64,000 nucleotides of DNA from Alphaproteobacteria bacterium (GCA_024743215.1 JANSWZ010000002.1:671815-735814), one strand, 5' to 3'. Positions 11,497 to 21,863 are shown, counted from the stretch's first letter. The notes: a model not told the origin generated them from the letters alone. Translations and numbers: made by a program.

Positions 11497-12336
11497 ATGA
11501 CAACACGCATTGACCGCAAATTTGAAGCTTTGAAGACTGAAGGCCGTCCTGCGCTCGTCACCTATTTCATGGGTGGTGATCCGGATTTTGACACCTCGTT
11601 GCGCATCATGAAAGCGTTGCCAGGCGCTGGCAGCGATGTGATTGAGCTCGGCATGCCGTTTTCCGATCCAATGGCTGACGGGCCGACCATTCAAATGGCC
11701 GGGCAACGGGCGCTGAAAGGCGGACAGACCTTGGTGCGAACCCTGCAGATGGCCCGTGCATTCCGCGAAGCGGATGACACAACGCCGATTGTCATGATGG
11801 GCTACTATAATCCGATCTATATTTATGGCGTGGACCAGTTCCTGACCGATGCAAAGGAAGCCGGAATTGACGGTCTGATTATTGTGGATCTTCCGCCTGA
11901 GATGGATGAGGAATTGTGCCTGCCAACTCTGGGAGCGGGCCTTAATTTCATTCGCCTTGCCACACCGACAACCGATGACAAGCGCCTGCCGAAAGTGCTG
12001 ACCAACACATCCGGGTTTGTCTATTACGTGTCCAAGACCGGCATCACCGGCTCCGCCGTTGCAAGCACCGGACCTGTGGCGGAAGCTGTGGCGCGGATAA
12101 AGTCCCATACTGATTTGCCCGTCTGTATCGGTTTTGGCATCAAGACCGCAGAACAAGCGCAGACTTTCGGTAAAGCCGCAGATGGTGTGGTTGTCGGCAG
12201 TGCCATTGTGGATGCTGTTGCAAATTCCCTGTCCGCCGATGGCAGTGTGTCTTCCGACCCTGTGGAAGCCGTTGCAGAACTGGTTCGTCAGCTTGCCGAT
12301 GGTGTTCGCAAATCGCGTCTTGCAGAAGTCAGTTAA
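11497..12336 (+). CDS. trpA: Tryptophan synthase alpha chain
   Basis: [39 protein letters not shown], directly after trpB. Confidence 0.98.
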   Translation: MTTRIDRKFEALKTEGRPALVTYFMGGDPDFDTSLRIMKALPGAGSDVIELGMPFSDPMADGPTIQMAGQRALKGGQTLVRTLQMARAFREADDTTPIVMMGYYNPIYIYGVDQFLTDAKEAGIDGLIIVDLPPEMDEELCLPTLGAGLNFIRLATPTTDDKRLPKVLTNTSGFVYYVSKTGITGSAVASTGPVAEAVARIKSHTDLPVCIGFGIKTAEQAQTFGKAADGVVVGSAIVDAVANSLSADGSVSSDPVEAVAELVRQLADGVRKSRLAEVS

Positions 12337-12404
12337 ACTGCCCACATTGAGACGAATATCTTATCTCTACAACTCGCTCTTTATCTTGTGAGCAAGGAAA
12401 GCCA

Positions 12405-13445
12405 ATGAATTGGATTAACAGTGTTGTCCGGCCCAAAATCCAGAATCTCTGGAGCACCAAGCGGGAAGTTCCGGAAAATCTATGGATCAAGTGCCCTGAG
12501 TCCGGTGAAATGGTGTTCCACCGCGATCTGGAAGCCAATGACTTCGTCATTCCAAATTCCGGCTTCCATATGCGTATCAATGCCGAACGACGGCTGACCA
12601 GACTGTTCGATGAAGGAGAGTTCGAAAAGCTGGACCTGCCAACGGCTCCGGTCGATCCACTCAAATTTCGCGATGAGCGACGTTACACTGACCGGCTGAA
12701 AGATGCCAAAGCCAAAACCGGCTATGAAGACGCCATCATGCTTGGCAAGGGTCTGCTGGAAGAGCGGACCGTTGTTGTTGCGGTTCAGGATTTCAATTTC
12801 ATGGGTGGATCGCTCGGCATGGCCGCTGGTGAAGCCATTATTGCCGGCTTTCAGGCGGCGACCAAAGCCAAAGTTCCGTTCATTCTGTTTGCAGCTTCCG
12901 GCGGAGCGCGCATGCAGGAAGGTATTTTATCGCTGATGCAATTGCCGCGCACGACGGTTGCGTTGCAACAGCATCGCGAGGCAGGCCTGCCTTACATCGT
13001 TGTGCTGACCAACCCGACCACAGGTGGTGTCACCGCGTCCTATGCCATGCTGGGCGATGTTCACATTGCTGAGCCGGGCGCGCTTATCGGTTTTGCCGGG
13101 CAGCGGGTTATTGAACAAACCATCCGCGAGAAACTGCCGGAAGGCTTCCAGCGTTCTGAATATCTGCTGGAACATGGCATGGTCGATATGGTGATTCACC
13201 GCCATAAGATGCGCGAAACGCTGGCAAATGTATGCCGCTTGCTGATGAAGCAACCTGCGGTACTCAGCAAGGATGTTCCATTGGACGCTGTTGAGCCGGA
13301 GCTTGCCGACGAAGCCAAAGCTGAAGTGGAAGGCGAACCGGAAGTCATTGAACTGGAGCCGGTCGATGGTGAGCTGAACCCTGCCCCGGAACCCATTGAT
13401 GCAGCGGAAGCGGAATCATCCGATGGCCCTGCCAAAACAGCATAA
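12405..13445 (+). CDS. accD: Acetyl-CoA carboxylase carboxyltransferase subunit beta
   Basis: [12 protein letters not shown]...[37 protein letters not shown]; acidic C-terminal extension. Confidence 0.96.
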   Translation: MNWINSVVRPKIQNLWSTKREVPENLWIKCPESGEMVFHRDLEANDFVIPNSGFHMRINAERRLTRLFDEGEFEKLDLPTAPVDPLKFRDERRYTDRLKDAKAKTGYEDAIMLGKGLLEERTVVVAVQDFNFMGGSLGMAAGEAIIAGFQAATKAKVPFILFAASGGARMQEGILSLMQLPRTTVALQQHREAGLPYIVVLTNPTTGGVTASYAMLGDVHIAEPGALIGFAGQRVIEQTIREKLPEGFQRSEYLLEHGMVDMVIHRHKMRETLANVCRLLMKQPAVLSKDVPLDAVEPELADEAKAEVEGEPEVIELEPVDGELNPAPEPIDAAEAESSDGPAKTA

Positions 13446-13532
13446 ACTTCAAGGCTGACATCCTGGCGAAGGCTTGCTAAGAGCCATTTACTGGATTTCA
13501 ATTCTCCTGTCCGCAGCAAATGAAGACACCTG

Positions 13533-14852
13533 ATGGACCACACGACAGCAATATTGGAGCGGCTGACACAGCTGCATCCCCGCCTGATGGACCTTTCGCT
13601 GGGTCGATTGGAGGATTTGCTCGCAAAGTTGGGCAACCCGGAAAAGTCCCTGCCTCCGACCATTCATGTTGCCGGAACCAATGGAAAGGGCTCGACCACT
13701 GCCTATATGCGCAGCCTGCTGGAGGCTGATGGCAAGCGGGTTCATGTTTACACCTCGCCCCATCTCGTGCGGTTCAACGAGCGCATTCGTCTGGGGCAGC
13801 ATGGCGGCGGCAAGCTGGTGGATGACGCCACGCTGATTTCGACCATGCTGGACGTGGAACGCATCAATGATGGTGCTGAAATCACGCAATTTGAAATCAC
13901 CACAGCCATTGCCTTCAGACTGTTTGCTGAACATCCTGCAGATGTGTTGTTGCTGGAAGTGGGCCTTGGCGGGCGTCTGGATGCAACCAATGTCATTGAA
14001 AGGCCTCTGGCCTCGGTGATCACGCCGGTCTCCATGGATCATGAGAGCTTTCTGGGCGATACACTGGCCAGTATTGCCTATGAAAAAGCCGGTATTCTGA
14101 AGCCCGGTGTTCCGGCGATCATTGCCCGACAGGTTCCTGAAGCCATGTCAGTCATTGCTGAAGTGGCTGGGCGCATCGACTCCCCCATGCATTTGCTGGG
14201 TCAGGATTTTGATGCCTATGCCGAGCATGGACGCATGATTTATCAGACCGAGCAACGTGTGCTGGACCTGCCCTTGCCCAATCTTGTTGGCCAACATCAA
14301 ATCGGTAATGCAGCCTTGGCCCTTGCCACGCTGGAAGTGACCGGGTTCATGCCATCAGCAGATGCACGCGACCATGGTTTGGGTCATGCAATCTGGCCTG
14401 CACGTCTGCAGCGTTTACAGGGCGGCACGCTTACCAAACTGGCGCATCCGGATACTGAAATCTGGCTCGATGGCGGACACAACCCCGGCGCGGGCGCTGT
14501 GGTTGCCAGCGCCATGGCCGCTTTGGAGGAGCGTGTTGAACGGCCGCTCTTCCTGATTGCCGGTATGTTGAGTACGAAAGACCCAATCGGATTTTTTGAA
14601 CCCTTTGAAAGTCTGGCCAGACACGTCTTCACAGTGGCTATTCCAGGAGCCGATTCGTCCCGCGATGCTGAGGAGCTGGCCCATTTGGCAATTTCAGCTG
14701 GTCTGAGCGCCGAGCCGGCTGACTCGGTTGAAGCAGCCCTTGCGGCCATGTCGGAAAACTGGCGCTATGAAAACAGCCCGCGCGTTCTCATCTGCGGATC
14801 TCTGTATCTGGCCGGTGAAGTTCTAAAGGCGAATGGAACGCTGCCAGAATAG
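13533..14852 (+). CDS. folC: Bifunctional folylpolyglutamate synthase/dihydrofolate synthase
   Basis: IHVAGTNGKGSTTAYMRSLLEADGKRVHVYTSPHLVRFNERI; WLDGGHNPGA. Confidence 0.96.
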   Translation: MDHTTAILERLTQLHPRLMDLSLGRLEDLLAKLGNPEKSLPPTIHVAGTNGKGSTTAYMRSLLEADGKRVHVYTSPHLVRFNERIRLGQHGGGKLVDDATLISTMLDVERINDGAEITQFEITTAIAFRLFAEHPADVLLLEVGLGGRLDATNVIERPLASVITPVSMDHESFLGDTLASIAYEKAGILKPGVPAIIARQVPEAMSVIAEVAGRIDSPMHLLGQDFDAYAEHGRMIYQTEQRVLDLPLPNLVGQHQIGNAALALATLEVTGFMPSADARDHGLGHAIWPARLQRLQGGTLTKLAHPDTEIWLDGGHNPGAGAVVASAMAALEERVERPLFLIAGMLSTKDPIGFFEPFESLARHVFTVAIPGADSSRDAEELAHLAISAGLSAEPADSVEAALAAMSENWRYENSPRVLICGSLYLAGEVLKANGTLPE

Positions 14853-14872
14853 TGGAATGGTCGACAATAAAA

Positions 14873-14893
14873 AGCCCCGGATTTGCCGGGGCT
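14873..14893. terminator. Bidirectional intrinsic terminator between convergent folC and trxA
   Basis: AGCCCCGG-atttg-CCGGGGCT stem flanked by A-run (left) and T-rich sequence (right). Confidence 0.85.
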
Positions 14894-14915
14894 CTTTACA
14901 CGTTCTTTGATGAGT

Positions 14916-15236
14916 TCAGGCTGCCCCTGAAATCCATTTGTCCAGATCACCCTTTGGAGCGGCTCCGACCTTCATGTCGACCGGCTCACCATTTTTGAAC
15001 ATGATGAGAGTCGGGATCGAGCGCACGCCATATTTGATGGCGGTATTCTGGTTCTCGTCTATGTTCAGCTTGACGATTTTGACTTTGTCACCAACAGAGT
15101 CCGAGATTTCCTCAAGTGCCGGGGCAATCATCTTACAAGGTCCGCACCATTCAGCCCAGAAATCCACCACAACGGGCGTATCTGATTGCAACACTGAAGC
15201 ATCAAAATCTGCATCCGTAACCGTATGAGTCGTCAT
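14916..15236 (-). CDS. trxA: Thioredoxin
   Basis: [23 protein letters not shown], 106 aa. Confidence 0.97.
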   Translation of the reverse strand: MTTHTVTDADFDASVLQSDTPVVVDFWAEWCGPCKMIAPALEEISDSVGDKVKIVKLNIDENQNTAIKYGVRSIPTLIMFKNGEPVDMKVGAAPKGDLDKWISGAA

Positions 15237-15426
15237 CTTTTCTTTTCTCCAGTAGAGCGCATCGAAACAGTCGATTCGCGCCTCAATAGCATGTCTGCAA
15301 CGTAGGAACCCGGTTGCAGCAGGTCAAGGAGTGGGGCGCAGTGGGCGATCACAAGTCTTTGACCTACAGGGGGCTTCCAGATGCGCTATATAGAGGAAAT
15401 ACTCTCAAAATAATTGGCGTAAATCG

Positions 15427-16248
15427 ATGGATTCACCGTTTTCATTTTCAGAAGGCCTCGTTCGGCTCAGTGTTTTCTTTGGCATTTTTGCAGCCATGGC
15501 CGTGTTCGAGATCATTGCGCCAAGGCGTCACCTGATCCACGGTCGCGGCGGGCGATGGTTCACAAATTTTTCGATTATTGTGCTCGATTCCCTGATCATA
15601 CGCGTCCTTTTTCCAGCGGCGGCAGTCGGCATCGCCGTGTGGGCCGGTGACAATCAGATCGGACTTTACCCCTGGGCCGTTTCACAAGGCATAGCGCCAC
15701 CTGCGTGGCTTTTCGGGCTGCTGGTGTTCATTTTCATGGATTTTGCAATTTGGGCGCAGCATCTCGTGTTCCACAAAATTCCGATATTCTGGCGGTTTCA
15801 CAAGGTTCACCATTCTGATCCGGACATTGATGTCACCACCGCAATCCGTTTTCACCCGGTCGAGATTGTTCTCAGCATGCTGATCAAGGCCGCTCTGATC
15901 ATCATACTGGGCGCACCAGCCTTCGCCATTTTTCTGTTTGAAGTGGTTTTGAATGGGTGTGCCATGTTCAATCATAGCAATGTCAAACTGCCGGCCTGGC
16001 TTGAAGGGCCTCTGCGCAAATTCATTGTTACGCCAGATATGCACCGGGTTCACCACTCTATCCGCCACAAGGAAACAGACAGCAATTACGGCTTCAATTT
16101 TTCAGTCTGGGACCGGGTCTTTGGCACCTATCGGGATCAACCCGAAGACGGCCATGAAGGCATGACAATCGGCTTGCAGGAATATCAACACGGAGAGCCA
16201 GTGCGACTGACCTGGAGCCTGTGGCTTCCCTTCGTCAGAAAGAGCTGA
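15427..16248 (+). CDS. Sterol desaturase / fatty acid hydroxylase family protein
   Basis: His-box motifs HLVFH, HKVHH, HRVHHS with multiple TM segments. Confidence 0.9.
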   Translation: MDSPFSFSEGLVRLSVFFGIFAAMAVFEIIAPRRHLIHGRGGRWFTNFSIIVLDSLIIRVLFPAAAVGIAVWAGDNQIGLYPWAVSQGIAPPAWLFGLLVFIFMDFAIWAQHLVFHKIPIFWRFHKVHHSDPDIDVTTAIRFHPVEIVLSMLIKAALIIILGAPAFAIFLFEVVLNGCAMFNHSNVKLPAWLEGPLRKFIVTPDMHRVHHSIRHKETDSNYGFNFSVWDRVFGTYRDQPEDGHEGMTIGLQEYQHGEPVRLTWSLWLPFVRKS

Positions 16249-16254
16249 CGCCTG

Positions 16255-17181
16255 TTAAAAAAAACTTACCGGGAAGTATCGCAGATACAATTCAGCGAAC
16301 TTGCCGGATTTGAAAATTTCGCGAATGGCGTAGTCAAATCCCTGCTTCAGCTCCGGGCGTGTTGGCGAGAAGGCCATGGTGAAGCCATTGCCAAAAAACC
16401 GCGGTTCCAGATAGGGACCACCTACAAATTGACAACAACCCTTTGACTGTTCGCCATTCAGCCACAGGGAAAGCGACAATCCATCACCAAAGGTGAAATC
16501 AACATCGCCCTCCCGAAGGGCGCGGCGCGCAGCAAACCGGCTGTCATAGGGGCGCAAATCCGCCTGCCCGAAAAAGCCCCGGAGAAATGCTTCATGAGAT
16601 GTGCCGGTGACAAAGCTGATGCTGCGTCCGGCCATTTCTTCCACTTTCGGCAAATCCTCACTGCCCGCTTTGGCAGCAAACCTGGCCGGTGTTGTGAGAT
16701 AGACATCCGATAGCAAAAGCCCCTGATCCAGCGCTGTGGGCACCGCAATACCGGACAAGATCGCATCGCCCTTGCCATCCCCGAGCGTGCCAACGAGATC
16801 GACATAAGGCCGCACCAGAATCTGACAGGAAATCTGCAACTCGTCACACAACACGCGGGCAAAATCGACATGGAAGCCCGCCAATTGGCCATCACGGGCG
16901 AGATAGCTGAAGGGCGGGAAATCATCGGTCATCAAAAACCGAACCGACCCCAGATCCTCTGCAGAGGGCCGATCACCAACCGTTTTGAAATCCCAATAAT
17001 TTGGCACATGGCCAAGCGTCGCCTGTTGCTGCCTGTCCAGAGCTTCGTCTGTGTCCTGGGCGAAGCCGGATACGGGAACAAGCATCGCAACGACAGTTGC
17101 ACACATGGCAAATACTTTGGAGAAAGAGGATGATCCCTGCGGCTTTATCCGTGACGCCAAACTATCCTCACATCGAGCCAT
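16255..17181 (-). CDS. Extracellular solute-binding protein family 3 (amino-acid type transporter SBP)
   Basis: Signal peptide; FPPFSYLARDGQLAGFHVDFARVLCDEL; GRSISFVTGTSHEAFL. Confidence 0.85.
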   Translation of the reverse strand: MARCEDSLASRIKPQGSSSFSKVFAMCATVVAMLVPVSGFAQDTDEALDRQQQATLGHVPNYWDFKTVGDRPSAEDLGSVRFLMTDDFPPFSYLARDGQLAGFHVDFARVLCDELQISCQILVRPYVDLVGTLGDGKGDAILSGIAVPTALDQGLLLSDVYLTTPARFAAKAGSEDLPKVEEMAGRSISFVTGTSHEAFLRGFFGQADLRPYDSRFAARRALREGDVDFTFGDGLSLSLWLNGEQSKGCCQFVGGPYLEPRFFGNGFTMAFSPTRPELKQGFDYAIREIFKSGKFAELYLRYFPVSFF

Positions 17182-17435
17182 TCAACCAGTTTCCCTGCAG
17201 ATCGTGTTCAAAACGTTCATGACGTTTTTCTGAATGACATACTTCAGATTGAAAATCCATTTTCCGCTTCGTGTTTGACGGGGAAATACGATTTGTGAAT
17301 GGATCTGTAGCCCCTGCAAGTGCTACGCCGCCGCATAATACCGCAAAAAAAGCGTCGTTGGAGTTGTTCGCACCAAAAAAAACTCCACATCCGTTTTGCT
17401 TCAGTTAAAGACTGAAGCATTACCCCCAAATACCG

Positions 17436-18275
17436 ATGGCTGGATACATGGATCAGAAGCTCCGCGATTTTTACGAAAACAAAAAAACCGAATATGTGAT
17501 CGCTGGACTGGTGATTTTGAATGCCATCACACTCGGGTTGGAAACCAGCGACCGGGCCATGGCTTTTGCCGGACCGTTGCTGATAGTGGCCGACAACGTT
17601 CTGTTGGGTATTTTTACCGTTGAACTGATCGGTCGGATGTTTGCCTATCGCGGTGCGTTTTTCCGTGATGGCTGGCGCATATTCGATTTCGTCATTGTGA
17701 CCATTGCCTTGCTGCCATCCAGCGGTGCGCTGTCGGTTCTGCGGGCTCTGCGCATTCTCAGAATCCTGCGCCTCATCAGCCTGGTGCCGTCTTTGCGGCG
17801 GGTGGTCGGGGCCATGATAACCGCATTGCCCGGCATGGGGTCCGTGATGATGCTTCTGGGACTGGTGTTTTACGTCGCCTCCGTCATTGCCACAAAATTA
17901 TATGGCGACAGCTTTCCGCAATGGTTCGGCTCGATTGGCGAATCCGCCTATTCACTGTTTCAGATCATGACACTGGAAAGCTGGTCGATGGGCATTGTGC
18001 GCCCGGTGATGGAGGAATTCCCCTTTGCCTGGATGTTCTTCGTGGTTTTCATTTTGTTTTCAAGCTTCATGGTCATCAATCTGCTGATCGGCATTATTGT
18101 TGGAGCCATGCAGGAAGAACACGAGGCCGCGCTTCAGGAAGAAGAAGCGGGCAGCGACGCTGCCGTCCGCCAGCGCAATGATCACAAAGCGGTTTTGGCA
18201 GAATTGAAGAGCGTGAGAACAGAACTTGCGCAATTGCGCAATGAGATCAAAGCCGGAGCTGCCCCTAAGACTTGA
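17436..18275 (+). CDS. Voltage-gated ion transporter, BacNav-type single-domain sodium channel
   Basis: S4-like LRALRILRILRLISLVPSLRRVVG and pore filter TLESWSMG; six-TM architecture. Confidence 0.9.
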   Translation: MAGYMDQKLRDFYENKKTEYVIAGLVILNAITLGLETSDRAMAFAGPLLIVADNVLLGIFTVELIGRMFAYRGAFFRDGWRIFDFVIVTIALLPSSGALSVLRALRILRILRLISLVPSLRRVVGAMITALPGMGSVMMLLGLVFYVASVIATKLYGDSFPQWFGSIGESAYSLFQIMTLESWSMGIVRPVMEEFPFAWMFFVVFILFSSFMVINLLIGIIVGAMQEEHEAALQEEEAGSDAAVRQRNDHKAVLAELKSVRTELAQLRNEIKAGAAPKT

Positions 18276-19401
18276 AGTGCTTGGAGAGTTTCAGGCCCTG
18301 GCCCTGATAATTTGATTTCAAATCGACGCCGTAAAGTGCGTCAGGGCGATCCAGCATCGGTTCGTAAACCAGGCGGCCAATGGTCTGGCCGTGCTCCAGA
18401 ATGAACGGCACTTCGTGGCTGCGCACTTCCAGCACGGCCCGGCTGCCCATCAGATTGCCTGTGTCGTCCTTGGTGTGGCCGAAACCGGGGTCAAAGAAGC
18501 CAGCATAATGCACCCGGAATTCGCCCACCAGCGGATCGAATGGCACCATTTCCGCCGCGTAGTCAGGTGGCACCTGAACGGCTTCGCGTGACACCAGAAT
18601 GTAAAACTGGTCCGGGTCCAGAATAAGCTCGGCGGCACCGCGCGGATAGATCGGCTCCCAGAAATCCAGAATTTCATAGGCGCCCGGCCGGTCCACATCG
18701 ACAACAGCGGAATGGGGTTTGCCGCGATAGCCAATCGGCGCGCCTTCCCCCTTGCCTTCCAGATCGATCGAGAAAGCCAGCCCGTCAGCAATATGGGGCT
18801 CGCTGCCAATGACCAGCGGTGTTGTATTGTGAAGCGCTGTCAATTCGGTATCATCCAGATGCGGATGCCCGCTGCGGAAGCGGATCTGCGACAGACGCGA
18901 TCCAGGGCGCACCACAATGGGAAAGGTTCGCGGGCTGATTTCCAGATAGAGCGGACCAGCATAACCCTGAGGTATCTGATCAAATTCGCGGGCCTTGTCG
19001 ACAATCACCCGTGTGAAGATATCCAACCGCCCGGTCGAGCTTTTTGGATTGGCCGATGCGGATAGGCCTTCCGGCAGGTCGAGGCGCTCCTGTATCGGCA
19101 CCAGATAGACGCATCCGGTTTCCAATACGGCACCCTGTGTCAGATCAATCTGGTGCAGCTTGTAACGGGCCAGTTTGTCCGCCACCGATAATTCAGGACC
19201 GGGGAGAAAGCTGGCGCGAATGCGGTAAGCGACGTTGCCAAGGCGCAAATCCAGGCTGGCCGGCTGTATCTGCCCCTCAACCGGTGCCAGCTCCGCTGCT
19301 ATGCCTCCGGTGGCGAACAGGTCCTTGATCATGCGGTCCGGCAGAATTCCTGCTGCCTGATCTTCCGACTTGCCTGTCACAATAGAACCCCGTTTCATCA
19401 T
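18265..19401 (-). CDS. dcd: 2'-deoxycytidine 5'-triphosphate deaminase
   Basis: Long alphaproteobacterial-type DCD (SASANPKSSTGRLDIFTRVI; GPLYLEISPRTFPIVVRPGSRLSQIRFR). ORF track extends to 19701 but MMKRGSIVTG at 19401 is the likely start; the upstream part is the metZ leader on the other strand. Confidence 0.9.
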   Translation of the reverse strand: MMKRGSIVTGKSEDQAAGILPDRMIKDLFATGGIAAELAPVEGQIQPASLDLRLGNVAYRIRASFLPGPELSVADKLARYKLHQIDLTQGAVLETGCVYLVPIQERLDLPEGLSASANPKSSTGRLDIFTRVIVDKAREFDQIPQGYAGPLYLEISPRTFPIVVRPGSRLSQIRFRSGHPHLDDTELTALHNTTPLVIGSEPHIADGLAFSIDLEGKGEGAPIGYRGKPHSAVVDVDRPGAYEILDFWEPIYPRGAAELILDPDQFYILVSREAVQVPPDYAAEMVPFDPLVGEFRVHYAGFFDPGFGHTKDDTGNLMGSRAVLEVRSHEVPFILEHGQTIGRLVYEPMLDRPDALYGVDLKSNYQGQGLKLSKHFKS

Positions 19402-19464
19402 CTTGTCGGCCTTCCATAACTGATTGCAGGATTGACGCCAAGCGGCAAGGCCGTTATTGCTGCC

Positions 19465-19521
19465 CCACGTGGTCATTTGAGCCGGCCGGCTTGCCGCCAC
19501 GTTAAACAAGGCGCTAAAAGG
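19465..19521 (+). promoter_or_regulatory. SAM-II riboswitch aptamer upstream of metZ
   Basis: CACGTGGTCATTTGAGCCGGCCGGCTTGCCGCCACGTTAAACAAGGCGCTAAAAGG: P1 CGTGG(19468-19472)/CCACG(19497-19501), L1 CATTTGA, TTGC, GTTAAA and GCTAAAAGG blocks in SAM-II order. Confidence 0.9.
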
Positions 19522-19537
19522 TCGGAGAGTGTGCAAG

Positions 19538-19575
19538 CCCGCTCCGACAGTCAGCGTCGGAACGGGTTTTTTTTT
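19538..19575 (+). terminator. Intrinsic terminator of the metZ leader (riboswitch expression platform)
   Basis: CCCGCTCCGAC-agtcagc-GTCGGAACGGG followed by nine T; alternative pairing GTCGGAG(19521-19527)/CTCCGAC(19542-19548) is mutually exclusive. Confidence 0.88.
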
Positions 19576-19595
19576 GGTCTTTGATGGAGCCAGCA

Positions 19596-20783
19596 ATGGG
19601 AAATGATCAATCCAGACAGTATCGCCCCGCCACGCAACTGGTGCATGGTGGAACCGTGCGCTCTCAATTTGGTGAGACGTCGGAAGCAATTTACCTGACA
19701 CAGGGCTATGTTTACGACAGTGCGGAAGCCGCTGAGGCGCGCTTTGACGGCAGCGATCCGGGCTTTGTCTATTCGCGCTATGCCAACCCGACCGTCAAAA
19801 TGTTCGAAGACCGGATGATGGCGCTTGAGGGTGCGACCGGCGCACGGGCCACTGCCAGCGGCATGGCAGCGATTTATGCCGCGATCGTGTGCGATCTGCA
19901 GGCTGGTGATCATGTGGTGGCCGCAAAAGCCCTGTTTGGCTCATGTCTCTACATCGTCGACGATATTCTGCCGCGCTACGGCATTGAAACCACTTTGGTG
20001 GATGGCACGGACCTTTCGGCATGGCAGGCGGCCATGCGCCCGAACACCAAAACCCTGTTTCTGGAAAGCCCGACCAATCCCCGCCTTGAGGTTCTGGATA
20101 TTGCTGCAATTGCCGATATTGCCCATGCGGGCGGCGCACGGCTGCTGGTGGACAATGTATTCGCCACGCCTCTGTGGCAAAAGCCTATGGAGCTTGGCGC
20201 TGATGTGGTGGCCTATTCGGCGACCAAACATATTGATGGTCAGGGCCGATGCCTGGGCGGTGTGGTGCTGTCGGATGAGGAGTGGGTGGAAGACAAGCTG
20301 GCCCCATTCCTGAAACACACAGGCCCAAGCCTGAGCCCATTCAATGCCTGGACATTGCTGAAAGGTCTGGAAACGCTGCGGCTGCGGGTTGCTGAACAAA
20401 CGCGTTCGGCGGCGACTTTGGCGGATTTTCTGGCCGATCATGCGGCAATTGAAACCCTGCTTTATCCCGGACGGACGGACCACCCGCACCATGACATCGC
20501 CACGCGACAGATGGAAAAGGGCGGGACCATGATTGCCTTTGAAGTCAAGGGCGGCAAGGAAGCCGCATTCCGCTTCTCCAATGCCCTTAGCCTTATCCGG
20601 CTGTCCAACAATCTTGGTGATGCCAAAAGCCTGATCACCCATCCGGCAACAACAACGCATCAGCGCCTATCCGATGAGGACAAGGTGGAACTTGGCATTG
20701 CACCTGGCCTGCTGCGCTTCTCCGTTGGGCTGGAGGATGTTGAAGACCTGAAAGAAGATCTGGATCAGGCGCTTCAGGCTTGA
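19596..20783 (+). CDS. metZ: O-succinylhomoserine sulfhydrylase
   Basis: Cys/Met metabolism PLP enzyme: ATQLVHGGTVRSQFGETSEAIYLTQGYVYDSAEAAEARF; VVAYSATKHIDGQGRCLGG. Confidence 0.95.
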   Translation: MGNDQSRQYRPATQLVHGGTVRSQFGETSEAIYLTQGYVYDSAEAAEARFDGSDPGFVYSRYANPTVKMFEDRMMALEGATGARATASGMAAIYAAIVCDLQAGDHVVAAKALFGSCLYIVDDILPRYGIETTLVDGTDLSAWQAAMRPNTKTLFLESPTNPRLEVLDIAAIADIAHAGGARLLVDNVFATPLWQKPMELGADVVAYSATKHIDGQGRCLGGVVLSDEEWVEDKLAPFLKHTGPSLSPFNAWTLLKGLETLRLRVAEQTRSAATLADFLADHAAIETLLYPGRTDHPHHDIATRQMEKGGTMIAFEVKGGKEAAFRFSNALSLIRLSNNLGDAKSLITHPATTTHQRLSDEDKVELGIAPGLLRFSVGLEDVEDLKEDLDQALQA

Positions 20784-20805
20784 AGGGACTGACTGAAATT
20801 TATGC

Positions 20806-21417
20806 CTAGTCTGCCTTCAGGGATACCCAGCCAATAACCACACGGTTTGCAGCGGTCACAAAACAGATGGCTGCAAACGCATAGGCGATCCAGGCAAACC
20901 AGCCTGGAAACAGGCAAAATGCCACAAAGATGGCAATGGTTTCCGTGCCTTCCGCCAGGCCGCCAATGTAAAAGAGCGATTTGATGCCCTGTGAAGTGGT
21001 GGTGATTTTGCGCTTTTCCGCCATGATGGCAAAGGCCAGAAAGCTGGAGCCGGTGGCGTAAAAGCCGGTCAGCAAAACGGCTGCGGCCAGCGCATTGGCC
21101 TCCGGATCTGCAAGTGCGAATGCCAATGGAATGGCCCCGTAGAAAAAGAAATCGAGCGTTATGTCCAGAAAGCCTCCCAGATCACTGGGCGCGGTCGCGC
21201 GCGCCACCGCTCCGTCCAGCCCGTCCGCCAGGCGGCTGAGCAGCAGCAAAACCAGACCCAGCAGATAGAATTGAAAGGCAATAGCGAGCGCCGCCAGCAA
21301 ACCAATTGCAAAGCCCGTTATGGTAACCCCGTTGGCGGTGATGTTTTTCGATGCCAGCCAGATCCCGATACGGTTCAGCGGCGGATCGATCAGTTTACGC
21401 ATTTGGCTATCGAGCAT
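20806..21417 (-). CDS. CDP-alcohol phosphatidyltransferase family protein
   Basis: DGLDGAVARATAPSDLGGFLDITLDF, a variant of the DGxxAR...GxxxDxxxD motif; multiple TM. Confidence 0.88.
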   Translation of the reverse strand: MLDSQMRKLIDPPLNRIGIWLASKNITANGVTITGFAIGLLAALAIAFQFYLLGLVLLLLSRLADGLDGAVARATAPSDLGGFLDITLDFFFYGAIPLAFALADPEANALAAAVLLTGFYATGSSFLAFAIMAEKRKITTTSQGIKSLFYIGGLAEGTETIAIFVAFCLFPGWFAWIAYAFAAICFVTAANRVVIGWVSLKAD

Positions 21418-21482
21418 GGCAGGTCATCAGTTCTGGCAGGTTTCACAAGACATGCTCTAAACCATTCCTGATTTTTGTGCAT

Positions 21483-21863
21483 TCACTCTTGCTTGATCGC
21501 AGCCTCGCGCAGTTCCGCTTCAAGAGCCTCGATCAGGCTTTCCAATGCCTCCGGCGGCAGGTCTGCAATGTTTGCTGCCAACAGATTTGCAAGTCTCGTC
21601 GCTTCCGGACTGAGGCCGGATGTGTCGACCGTCACACGTGGATCGGAGCTGCGGGCCAATGCCACCAGATCTTCTGCATCATCCCAGATGAGATTGAAAT
21701 AAGCGATGATACGCTGCAGCATGAGCCAGCCCGGCTTGCCACGATGACCATGCTCCAATGCAGACAGATAGGCTGATGATACGCCCAGTTCGTCGGCCAT
21801 ATTTTTTAAGGTGACCCCTTTTTGGGACCGCAGTTCGCGCAATCGCTCGCCTAGTGGTGTCAT
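21483..21863 (-). CDS. XRE family helix-turn-helix regulator
   Basis: MTPLGERLRELRSQKGVTLKNMADELGVSSAYLSALEHGHRGKP. Confidence 0.92.
   Translation of the reverse strand: MTPLGERLRELRSQKGVTLKNMADELGVSSAYLSALEHGHRGKPGWLMLQRIIAYFNLIWDDAEDLVALARSSDPRVTVDTSGLSPEATRLANLLAANIADLPPEALESLIEALEAELREAAIKQE

Noticed and set aside
11317-12345. 342-aa minus-strand ORF opposite trpA
   Set aside because: Shadow ORF of trpB/trpA; composition not protein-like.
19402-19701. N-terminal extension of dcd in ORF track
   Set aside because: Covers the SAM-II riboswitch, terminator and metZ start on the opposite strand; family start is MKRGSIVTG near 19401.
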